Assembly: GCA_023431215.1 (NCBI GenBank)
Contig: JAEYXR010000027.1
Location: 1 to 40,700 of the forward strand
From: Bacillota bacterium
GTDB taxonomy: Bacteria > Bacillota > Clostridia > Oscillospirales > Ruminococcaceae
Reading direction: 5' to 3'
DNA: 40,700 nucleotides
Below are positions 6,758 through 14,016 of the stretch, one piece after another. The number at the start of each line of letters is the position of its first letter. Positions within the stretch are counted from its first letter, which is position 1. The position numbers were made by a program, and so were the translations under genes. The notes below the pieces were generated by a model. The model ran no database searches. It was not told where the DNA came from and saw only the letters and a list, made by a program, of their open reading frames with translations.

Positions 6758-8134
6758 TTATATAAGGGGCATATCTGTTCTCTTGGAATAGTCCAACAAA
6801 AAGTCGGTTCTTGGTCCGCAAAGTCCGCCTTCACTGATGACTATATCTTTAATTTCTTCAGATAAGATTTTTGAAGTATTTATAATTTCAGCGCAATGCT
6901 GACCCATCTGAGCATTTAATATATCATAAGCAAGTTCCACATTGCCAATGCGCTTATGGCTTGCGGCTACTATCTCATTTTCTTTAGCCTGCAATTCAAA
7001 ATCAGCTTCTAACTTTGAGAAAGCAGTTTTTACATTGGGGGCAAACCGGTTATAATCTATCGAAATCAGCATGCTCAAACGTTCCAACACCCACCACATT
7101 GAGTTTTCATTATACTTTTCAGCTCCTTCTTGCATGGGCTTTGGAATATATCCTGTAAAATAGAGCGGCATAAAAACAGAACAACATGGAACGGAGAAAG
7201 CATGGCGGCTGATAACACCTAAATCCTCGTCGTATGTGCTCATTAATGATGCCGTAGTTTGAGCATTATCCCAGGTCATGGCATGCATACAAATTGTAAA
7301 AAAAGTACCATATGCAGCATCAAACCGTGGCTCTATTAGTTCTCCATCAAAGTGGTCTCGGCAGATTTTTTTGCAGGCATCAAAATTGAACTGTTCAATG
7401 CTATTTTGATTTAAGAGCTTATTCAAACGACGAAGGCGTGGAACCGAAAAGGTTTGTCTGGAGGCAGGTAATGTATAGGACTTTGCAAAATTAAATTTTT
7501 TATTGGGTAGAGACCAATGATTTTTACTTGCCAGTTCAATTAGGTTTTGAGAACATTCGTCATATTCTTCTTCAATTGTATAGCAGTTGGAGATTCCGTA
7601 ATTGCTATCTATTTTTTTAGCAATCCATTGGCGGCCTGCTGTTTCCAAAAGCCAAATTTCCTTAGAATCCATAAGCATAAAGGAGTTTTCATAGCGCCGG
7701 TCAAACAATGCACTGGCATTTGCGTTCTGCCCATATGTCTCCAGCATTTCAATAATGATATGCATTGCTTCATGGGCTGTCTTGCCACGCTCTAAGCCAA
7801 GGCGCAGCATATCCATTCCTAAAAGGCCTTCCTGGGTTTCAGCGGAGTTTTTTGATCCTTGTGCTTCATTGGCTATAACTACACCGCACTCGTTAATACC
7901 CATTTCAAATCCCCACATCCAGTATGGGCGAGAGCCAAGGACAGAATATGTTTTTGGGGCTTGAGGAATTGTGAGGTATGTACATTGGACCTGTTCGCCG
8001 CTGCTGTGTATACCGCCCTTTTCCCAGATAAGTGGTTGTGCTTCACCAAGGGGGCGGTCACTATTTTTTACCAATATGCTCTGACTGAAAGCAGAATTTT
8101 TTTTAGATATTGCGAATGTATCGCAGGAAAGCAT
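6758..8134 (-). CDS. secernin/C69-like N-terminal nucleophile hydrolase
   Basis: A 458-residue protein of the secernin / peptidase C69 group. It begins MLSCDTFAISKKNSA, and the segment ILVKNSDRPLGEAQPL matches the family pattern in which a cysteine near the start becomes the N-terminal nucleophile after processing (C4 here), with NSDRP as the second conserved block. Next come GMNECGVVIANEAQG-like (here GINECGVV) and LLGMDMLRLGLERGKTAHEA. Members cleave linear amide bonds such as dipeptides. ATG 8134 is preferred over an upstream start at 8188 because AAGGAG sits 8 nt before it and because it places the cysteine at position 4. No signal peptide is seen, so it is cytoplasmic. It has its own promoter with a LysR-type box and is divergent in logic from the symporter, with the LysR gene between them. 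Confidence 0.8.
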   Translation of the reverse strand: MLSCDTFAISKKNSAFSQSILVKNSDRPLGEAQPLIWEKGGIHSSGEQVQCTYLTIPQAPKTYSVLGSRPYWMWGFEMGINECGVVIANEAQGSKNSAETQEGLLGMDMLRLGLERGKTAHEAMHIIIEMLETYGQNANASALFDRRYENSFMLMDSKEIWLLETAGRQWIAKKIDSNYGISNCYTIEEEYDECSQNLIELASKNHWSLPNKKFNFAKSYTLPASRQTFSVPRLRRLNKLLNQNSIEQFNFDACKKICRDHFDGELIEPRFDAAYGTFFTICMHAMTWDNAQTTASLMSTYDEDLGVISRHAFSVPCCSVFMPLYFTGYIPKPMQEGAEKYNENSMWWVLERLSMLISIDYNRFAPNVKTAFSKLEADFELQAKENEIVAASHKRIGNVELAYDILNAQMGQHCAEIINTSKILSEEIKDIVISEGGLCGPRTDFLLDYSKRTDMPLI

Positions 8135-8178
8135 AAATAATCTCCTTTGTTCACAAAAGTGTTTTTCCCTTGAAACCA

Positions 8179-8237
8179 AGTCTAACACAAGTGATTTTTG
8201 TTAACAAGAAACAATCTTGCATAGTTGTTATGCACAA
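8179..8237 (-). promoter_or_regulatory. promoter and LysR-type box of the secernin-like gene
   Basis: On the minus strand TTGTTA (8207-8202) and TAGACT (8184-8179) are 17 bp apart. Upstream, 8221-8236 (plus strand ATAGTTGTTATGCACA) would lie at about -49 to -64. TTGTTATGCACAA (8225-8237) has the T-N11-A form with a TTGT/ACAA dyad expected of LysR recognition sites. The same 16-mer with one mismatch precedes the symporter promoter. Confidence 0.65.
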
Positions 8238-8250
8238 ATTGACTAAGCAC

Positions 8251-9246
8251 TTATTGCTTTGCATCTATTTCATCAAACTGCATCAATAATTGCTCATCAA
8301 TATCAGTATCATTATGATGAGTAGACTGTTGGAATGTTTTTTGTAAAATATTAACGAAGTTACATTCCTCTTCAGATAAATAATGTCCTTGACGGTGAAT
8401 CCAAATTGTTTTTATGGTGATGTCAGTGTCGTTAAGAGGTACATAGGTAGCATTAAAATTACCTTCAAAATCAAAGTTAGTAAAGTCACAGCCAATAAAA
8501 TATCCGTCTGTTCTATTTAAAATTTGCTTTAAGGTTCCCATGCTTTTTACGACAATACGCTTTTTAAGTACATTTAGATTAAATTGCAAAATGTCAGAAC
8601 AATAGTTTATTTTAGGAATATCTTCATCTGAAAAAGTAACATGAGGATAGGGCGCCAGCATATCAGCAGATATACTGACTTCTTTTGATAATGGATGTTC
8701 CAGCCTCATCTGGGCGCAGATGGGGCTTTCATTGAGTTGGTGAACCTCAAGATTCAGTGAACGACACATTTGTAAAAATTCCGTTTCATTATCGCTGGTG
8801 TAATGCAGTACACCGATATGATAGATACGATTGCTGATTAGATTAATGATTTCTTCTGTGGTGGTTTCCTGTAAAGCCAAGTTGAGGGTGGTTTTGTCTC
8901 TGCAATAAGCTTCATAAAATTCTAAAAAGCATTTAATGACAACGGAGCAGCGTTGAGTTGCTACCAGCAGCGTTGTTTCGGATTTTTTGGAACAGCCGAA
9001 ATATTGACTCTCTAGTTCATCTATGTCAGACAGAACCCGATTGACACGGTCTAAAAACTGTTTTCCGTCATAAGTGGCGGCAACACCTTTGTTTGTTCGA
9101 TTAAAAATGGTAATCCCAATGGTGTCTTCAGCTTCTTTTAATGCTCTGCTAAGTGTAGATTGAGAAACGTATAAAGCCTGTGAAGCCTTATTAATTGAGC
9201 CAAAATGATCAATTTGCACCAGATAGCGTAAAGTTTGAAAATTCAT
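8251..9246 (-). CDS. LysR-family transcriptional regulator
   Basis: A 331-residue regulator. The N-terminal winged helix-turn-helix is MNFQTLRYLVQIDHFGSINKASQALYVSQSTLSRALKEAED (residues 1-41 region, with SQSTLSRALK as the recognition helix), then GITIFNRTNKGVAATYDG. The remainder is the two-lobed co-inducer domain, about 90-300. Length is slightly above the usual 300. ATG 9246 has AAGGAG 8 nt upstream. It is transcribed away from the SSS symporter and toward the hydrolase gene, the classic arrangement for a LysR activator of a neighbouring transport/catabolic module. Boxes before both target promoters support this role. Confidence 0.9.
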   Translation of the reverse strand: MNFQTLRYLVQIDHFGSINKASQALYVSQSTLSRALKEAEDTIGITIFNRTNKGVAATYDGKQFLDRVNRVLSDIDELESQYFGCSKKSETTLLVATQRCSVVIKCFLEFYEAYCRDKTTLNLALQETTTEEIINLISNRIYHIGVLHYTSDNETEFLQMCRSLNLEVHQLNESPICAQMRLEHPLSKEVSISADMLAPYPHVTFSDEDIPKINYCSDILQFNLNVLKKRIVVKSMGTLKQILNRTDGYFIGCDFTNFDFEGNFNATYVPLNDTDITIKTIWIHRQGHYLSEEECNFVNILQKTFQQSTHHNDTDIDEQLLMQFDEIDAKQ

Positions 9247-9350
9247 ATATCATACTCCTTTATGCTAAAAAAGATTATTACTATATTATTAAGAATACTC
9301 TGTAGTACAAAAATATACAACAAAATTCATTCTTATTCGACTATACATAA

Positions 9351-9408
9351 TGTGCATAACGACTATCCGGAATATAGACTTTTCATCATTCCGGCATTCT
9401 GATACACT
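9351..9408 (+). promoter_or_regulatory. promoter and LysR-type box of the symporter gene
   Basis: TTTTCA (9380-9385) and TACACT (9403-9408) are 17 bp apart. The box 9351-9366 (TGTGCATAACGACTAT) lies at about -64 to -49 and is the same orientation relative to transcription and the same distance as the box before the hydrolase gene (15 of 16 bases identical). This supports activation by the divergent LysR protein. Confidence 0.65.
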
Positions 9409-9472
9409 TAAGAAGGAAATATTGGCCCTTATGGTCGTAAAATCAAAAATGGTGTGTTAAAGGAGAAGAATT

Positions 9473-10909
9473 ATGCAAGCAACATTCAAAATTGGCGTAA
9501 TACTCGCATACGTAGCTGTCATTACGATTATTGCTATGTATTGTGGGAGAGGCAACAAAACTTTTAAAGACTTTGCCATTGGCGGCAGCAAAATTCCTTT
9601 TTATATAATGGCGGGCACCCTTTTTTCCACTTTTTGTGGTGGTGCAACCATGGTTGCTTATGTAGGTAATTTTTATTCTCAGGGCATGATTTGGATTTGG
9701 ATACCTATCCAGGTTTCTTTGGTTGGTATTATCTATTACTTTATTTGTAATCGTGTTTTTAATATGCGGCAAATTTCGACTACAGATATTATGACCAGAC
9801 GTTATGGTGAAAGCACTCGCTTAATTTCTTCTATTGTAGTAATGATTGCAGAGATTGGTATGGCATCGGCAATGATGAACACTTTTGCTGCAATGACCAC
9901 TACTTACGTAGGGCTTTCCCGCCCCGTAGCGTTGGGTTTGGCTGTTGTCCTGTTTATTTTGACCGCTGCACTGGGCGGTTATAAGGGAGTCGCAGTTACA
10001 GATGCCATTCAGGGTGTTATCATTTTTATTGGATTACTGATGGGTGTCTTTGTGTTTACCGGAGAAGCAGGTGGGCTTAGTGCCATTGCAGCGGCAGCTG
10101 GTCCTGAAAAAATGAACATTTTTAGTACTGCCAACGGATGCTCCTTTATTACAATTTTGGGAACCTTTGTTTCAAGTTTTGGTATGCATATGGCGCTTCA
10201 GTCAGGATATGTATCTCGTATCAATTCTGTTGGTACATTAAAAGAAGCCAAAAAAGGCTTGCTTACATATGTTGTCTTCATTACCCTTGCCTTTGCTGTT
10301 TTTGTTCCCATCATTGGTATGTCTGCTAATGTGCTATTAGAAGGTGAGGTAATAGGGGATTCTGTTATCGGTACTATGCTAAATCTCTACATGACTCCTG
10401 CTGTATCGATGGTTTATGTTGCCGCAATTGTTTCTGCTGTATTAACCACAGCTAATTCATCACTGCTTTCAGCTTCCATCTGCATTACAAATGACATTTA
10501 TCGTGGAAAAATAAAGAAAGATGCCACAGACAAAGAACTGCTGCTGGTATCCAGAGTATCCATTGTCGCACTTACATTGCTGGCACTTGCTATCACACAA
10601 TACTTTACAACCATCATTTCTATGATGTTTGTAACATATACCATCAATGCACTGATAGCTATTGCATTGTTTGCCGGTCTTTATTCCAAGAAAGGTGGAT
10701 CCACAGCAGCAAACCTATCTTTGGGAATGGGAATTATTTCGGTGTTGGTTTGGGTTATATTGGGAAGCCCCTTTGGAATTCATGTTGCAGTCGTTGGTTT
10801 GCCTGTTTCAGGTCTAGGATATTTGCTGGGTATGTGGTTTGGTAAAAAGCCTACTGAAGCACAGATGGCAGTTGTAGATGAATCTGCGAAGAAAAGCATA
10901 ACTGTATAA
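9473..10909 (+). CDS. sodium:solute symporter (SSS family)
   Basis: A 478-residue membrane protein with about 13 transmembrane segments. SSS-family marks are DFAIGGSKIPFYIMAGTLFSTFCGGATMVAYVG (about 33-65), TTDIMTRRYGESTR and GGYKGVAVTDAIQGVIIFIG (about 165-185), the last being the conserved TDxxQ block. Members import organic solutes with sodium (panthothenate, proline, sugars, monocarboxylates); the substrate here is not clear. ATG 9473 has AAAGGAGAAG upstream. It is divergent from the LysR gene. The linkage with an amide hydrolase and a cysteine desulfidase points to a small peptide or N-acylated amino acid, as an inference. Confidence 0.88.
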   Translation: MQATFKIGVILAYVAVITIIAMYCGRGNKTFKDFAIGGSKIPFYIMAGTLFSTFCGGATMVAYVGNFYSQGMIWIWIPIQVSLVGIIYYFICNRVFNMRQISTTDIMTRRYGESTRLISSIVVMIAEIGMASAMMNTFAAMTTTYVGLSRPVALGLAVVLFILTAALGGYKGVAVTDAIQGVIIFIGLLMGVFVFTGEAGGLSAIAAAAGPEKMNIFSTANGCSFITILGTFVSSFGMHMALQSGYVSRINSVGTLKEAKKGLLTYVVFITLAFAVFVPIIGMSANVLLEGEVIGDSVIGTMLNLYMTPAVSMVYVAAIVSAVLTTANSSLLSASICITNDIYRGKIKKDATDKELLLVSRVSIVALTLLALAITQYFTTIISMMFVTYTINALIAIALFAGLYSKKGGSTAANLSLGMGIISVLVWVILGSPFGIHVAVVGLPVSGLGYLLGMWFGKKPTEAQMAVVDESAKKSITV

Positions 10910-10934
10910 TAGAATTTTTTGATTGCAAAATAAA

Positions 10935-10957
10935 GTGCCCTATCTTTAGCAGGGCAC
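10935..10957 (+). terminator. weak hairpin after the symporter gene
   Basis: A 7-bp perfect stem (10935-10941 with 10951-10957: GTGCCCT / AGGGCAC) lies 26 bp after the stop. It lacks a T-run, so termination may be inefficient; further hairpins follow at 11041-11070 and 11284-11330. Confidence 0.45.
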
Positions 10958-11527
10958 CAAGCGGCTATTATAGAATAATTTATCTACAATAGCATTTAGT
11001 AGTTATAAGATACTCATTAAACTGTATAAGTTTTTTTGAAGAAACGGCGTAGCTTCGGCTATACCGTTTCTCCATTTTGCAGACTAACAAGCAATGACAT
11101 TTGGAGCAATCCCATAAGGTTATAGGAAATTTTTATCGACGGTTACTAGTGTCCTTTGATTTATTTGGTGCGTAAAACTTTACCGATTTTGCCTTATCTG
11201 CTGGTTTCAATATTGTTTACTTCATTGTGTAACGGCCAAAATAATAAGACTTTTCATACAGATTTTTCGATAAGGTTAAAATATAAAAGAATTCTGCAGA
11301 CAATGAATCTCGTCTGACAGAGTTCTTTTATCTATTAGATACCTGAGACTTTTATAAGTTTCATTTAATTATATCTCCATTAAAACTCCATAGCATTCCC
11401 ATTTGCCAATACCTATTAAGAAAAATACCTTGGTTGAGGCCCAACGGTAACTTTGTTCATTGGCAGAACACTTTTTCTAATATTTGCATTCTTTTCTTAG
11501 ATTTGCTTGTCACCAAAGCTGGATAAA
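10958..11527. other. gene-free stretch with two hairpins
   Basis: No supportable gene. Hairpin 11041-11070 (GAAACGG...CCGTTTC, TTCG loop, one mismatch) has A/T-rich flanks. Hairpin 11284-11301 with 11312-11330 (stem about 17 bp with one wobble and a bulge) ends in TTCTTTTA. Both look like terminators. The AT content and lack of open frames suggest decayed sequence between the symporter module and the IS3 right end. Confidence 0.5.
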
Positions 11528-11722
11528 TTAATCTTTTTTTGCATGTAAAGGCTGCCCGTCTCGCTCTCGCCAAATTTCACCCAAAGAATAATAATCGTTA
11601 TATCCTATATTCATATAGAGAAAAAGAAGATCTTTAATTTTCTGGCCCCAGTTGTCTCTCAAACCATCTTTATAACCCCAGTATGATTGAAAAATTTCTA
11701 ATAAACGGCAGGTAGAAAAAAG
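11528..11722 (-). pseudogene. unidentified protein fragment
   Basis: A 64-codon minus-strand open stretch with no plausible start (a stop lies just upstream at 11723-11725). The translated text has normal protein composition: CRLLEIFQSYWGYKDG, then LRDNWGQKIKDLLFLYMNIG and YNDYYSLGEIWRERDGQPL. I do not recognise the family. It is probably the 3' end of a gene lost during the rearrangements around the IS3 remnant. Confidence 0.4.
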
Positions 11723-11827
11723 TCAAGAAGGGCACTGGTTTCTAAGTGTGGAGAAAGCCTTGTATTATTAAAGTAAGACAATCAAAAAGCCTTTTCGGCA
11801 AGCTGATACTCTTCCTCGCTTTAATAG

Positions 11828-12190
11828 TTGAATATAAAAAACGAAGTACATCCTGAAGAAGGAGGTTGTACATACCGGCCGCGGCTCCCAATATACATCA
11901 TAGCGTTTTCAATCGTTGCTGTTTCGTTATGGATGTCGGCACAGCATGAGCCGCAAAGGAAATCCTTACGACAACGCTGTCATGGAATCATTCTATCGCA
12001 CACTAAAAAGAGAGCTCGTTCAGGATGCCAATTATGACAACCCAGAACAAGCTCACATGGATATATTCAAATATATTGAAACCTACTACAACACTAAGCG
12101 CATTCATTCTACTTTAGGCTGCTTAACCCCGTTTAGTTTAAAACACAAAATTCTTAAATGTTTATCTTTGTGTCTAGTTTTTCTTGACCT
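11828..12190 (+). pseudogene. IS3-family transposase OrfB, C-terminal remnant
   Basis: The rve integrase C-terminal part of an IS3 OrfB is readable but broken. KNEVHPEEG is in one frame, then a frameshift leads to HTGRGSQYTS, an in-frame TAG near 11912, and then HSMSRKGNPYDNAVMESFYRTLKREL (carrying the catalytic Glu in MESF) and YIETYYNTKRIHSTLGCLTPF. The likely right terminal repeat is near 12171-12190. The N-terminal half, with the first two catalytic Asp residues, is absent. It has the same orientation as the OrfA remnant at 4098, so both may be ends of one element or of two copies. Confidence 0.8.
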
Positions 12191-12855
12191 TCCAATTATT
12201 CCAACAATAGTATTACCAAACAGTACCATTGGATTGGACTTGATGGGATCTCTGCATACGAGTTCATTGCAACCGATGGAGAATATTCTTTCCCGACGAA
12301 TACGCCTCACTCTTTTACCTTTATGGTTGCAAACTTTGGTGAAAATATAGTGGAAGACATTACTGTGGGCATCTTGCTAAATACCAGCATGAGCGCCTCC
12401 ATCGTCCTTAAGGGGCAGCTGCCTCCTGGATATGTGCGCTCTGGGTCTGTCAGTCTCGGCTTTGCCACTTCAGGAAGAGAAAGACTGTTGGTATGATCGT
12501 TGAGCCTTTTGAAGAAATAGCAGACCCATCACGTGAGGACAATCAAAAAATGGTTGATGTGCTTATTAGAGATGGCACAGATGGCCAGATTGTTCAAAAT
12601 AGGATTGAAGATAAAGTAGTTATAGTTGGCTCAACTGATCATGGCTGGACCCTTATTACATTTACTATTGATTGGCAAGAGCATTATCATATCGTAGGAA
12701 ATAGTGCCAATTTCACCAAACGTCAAGGTTATGTCATTGCAGGTAGTAGCCGAGCTATAACTGACACCCCTTATATCGTCGCGCTTTCCGGCAAACGCCA
12801 TGAGACTTCTTCTGGTTCAGTGTTAAGGGCTTCTATAAGTTCAATAATCATTTGA
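12188..12855 (+). pseudogene. CARDB-like surface/secreted protein, 5'-truncated and frameshifted
   Basis: Two consecutive frames give one coherent protein. The first (12188-12496) reads GISAYEFIATDGEYSFP, then HSFTFMVANFGENIVEDITV and GYVRSGSVSLGFATSGRERLLV. The second (12493-12855) continues as MIVEPFEEIADPSREDNQKMV. The two together match the CARDB beta-sandwich pattern (VxNxG...ltvxvDPxxxIxExxExNN). The frames overlap by ATGA, so coupling is formally possible, but the domain is split mid-strand, which favours a frameshift. The 5' end is missing; the IS3 right end abuts it. CARDB domains are usually extracellular adhesion or enzyme-linker modules. The last 60 residues are not recognisable. 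Confidence 0.45.
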
Positions 12856-12908
12856 CAAATCTCTAAAAAGATAAAATGTCTCCAAGTTTTTTTGCGCAAA
12901 CAATAATA

Positions 12909-13859
12909 TCATGTAAGCATATGTAACATGTTTAGGCCCGAAATCCATAACAACATACTCAATGCGGAAGCAATGGTGGTAAAGATAATCAGCTGCGATG
13001 CCAAGACCTCATCTGCTTTCATGGATTTGGCCATGACAAAGCTGGAAACCGCTGTACATGAGCCAAAAATAAAATAGTATGCACCTATCTCAAAATTGGA
13101 AAAGGAGAAAAACATGGCAGCGGGTAGCAACATACAAAGTGGGGTGACAAATAGTTTTAAGAAGCAGCCTACTATTACTAGCTTGACATTGCCAAACAAC
13201 ATCTTAAATTCAATTTGTCCACCAAGGGCGATAAGCGCTAGGGTTGTTGCCATACCTGCCAAATCATCAATGGAGGTTTGAATATATTTTGGAAGCTCAA
13301 TCTGTAGCAGAGAACACAATAGGCCAGCCGCAGCACCTAGAATAATTGGATTTTTAAAGATATTGATTATAAAAGCTTTTACTGATTGCTTTTTTCTTTC
13401 CGGATGGTGTATGGTCAGAAAAATAACCGCTCCAGCATTTTGTACCATAGAGATAAACGGAAGCAATAGCACAGTGGGGAGACTGCCCTCGGGCCCAAAT
13501 ACATTGGTTGCTAAAGCAACACCCATAAGCAAACAGTTGCTACGGTAAACCCCTTGCAAAAAAGCTCCACAAATGGAGTCCTTTTTCAGGTATCTTGGCA
13601 CTATAACACCAAGCAAAAATCCAAAAATCATATAAGCAATGATACCATACAGGATAAAGATAGGATTAAAGTCCTCCCGCAAATTGATTCGATAAATTTG
13701 ACGAAACATAACAAGTGGGAATAAGTATTGAAAGCTGAATTCTGAAGCAGTATTCATAAATACCGTACCAATTACCTTTTTTTCTTTCAAATAATATCCC
13801 AAAGCTATTGTAATAAACAGCGGCGCAATACACTGAAAAGCAAAAATTAAGTTTTCCAT
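12909..13859 (-). CDS. AEC-family transporter (auxin efflux carrier/malonate type)
   Basis: A 316-residue membrane protein with about ten segments in two repeats of five. MENLIFAFQCIAPLFITIALGYYLK is the family N-terminus, NCLLMGVALATNVFGPEG the conserved first half, and ALIALGGQIEF starts the second half. AEC members move organic acids or amino acids across the membrane in bacteria. ATG 13859 has GAGGA upstream. The upstream region contains a TTGCACATTTGTG motif (13888-13900) that recurs before the sugar operon at 15.7 kb. Substrate unknown; it could export an acid produced by a nearby pathway, which is speculation. Confidence 0.85.
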   Translation of the reverse strand: MENLIFAFQCIAPLFITIALGYYLKEKKVIGTVFMNTASEFSFQYLFPLVMFRQIYRINLREDFNPIFILYGIIAYMIFGFLLGVIVPRYLKKDSICGAFLQGVYRSNCLLMGVALATNVFGPEGSLPTVLLLPFISMVQNAGAVIFLTIHHPERKKQSVKAFIINIFKNPIILGAAAGLLCSLLQIELPKYIQTSIDDLAGMATTLALIALGGQIEFKMLFGNVKLVIVGCFLKLFVTPLCMLLPAAMFFSFSNFEIGAYYFIFGSCTAVSSFVMAKSMKADEVLASQLIIFTTIASALSMLLWISGLNMLHMLT

Positions 13860-13887
13860 TTATAGTCCTCTTTTATGATGATGCACA

Positions 13888-13900
13888 TTGCACATTTGTG
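13888..13900. promoter_or_regulatory. possible operator TTGCACATTTGTG before the AEC gene
   Basis: It contains the dyad CACA-TT-TGTG and lies 29-41 bp upstream of the AEC start. An identical 13-mer is at 15734-15746, just downstream of the predicted promoter of the sugar operon. An exact 13-mer pair can occur by chance in 40 kb; the placement is what makes it worth noting. Confidence 0.3.
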
Positions 13901-13952
13901 ATAAATTTTCATTCTTGTTGACTGTGGTTTTGAGCCATGCTAAGATAAATTT

Positions 13953-14015
13953 ACACTCCTTGACTTGTGTTAACTCCCCGGGAAGCAATTCCTGTAGACA
14001 CATGTCTAGGAGTGT
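13953..14015 (-). other. long inverted repeat with internal hairpin
   Basis: 18-bp arms (13953-13970 and 13998-14015) match at 16 of 18 positions. On the minus-strand RNA this gives 8 pairs, an A-A mismatch, 3 pairs, an A-A mismatch and 5 pairs, around a 27-nt loop that itself contains GGAA-TTGC-TTCC. It begins 2 bp after the MATE stop and ends 94 bp before the AEC start on the same strand. It could be the MATE terminator (the 3' tail AAATTTATC is only moderately U-rich) or a structured leader of the AEC message. I could not match it to a known riboswitch consensus. Confidence 0.5.
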
Positions 14016-14016
14016 T

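Noticed and set aside
9443..9772. 109-codon frame antisense to the symporter start
   Set aside because: It is a shadow of a conserved membrane protein and is low-complexity in translation.
13953..14015. Known riboswitch (THF, ZTP, fluoride, ykkC and others)
   Set aside because: None of the consensus cores I know could be matched; kept only as an unassigned structure.
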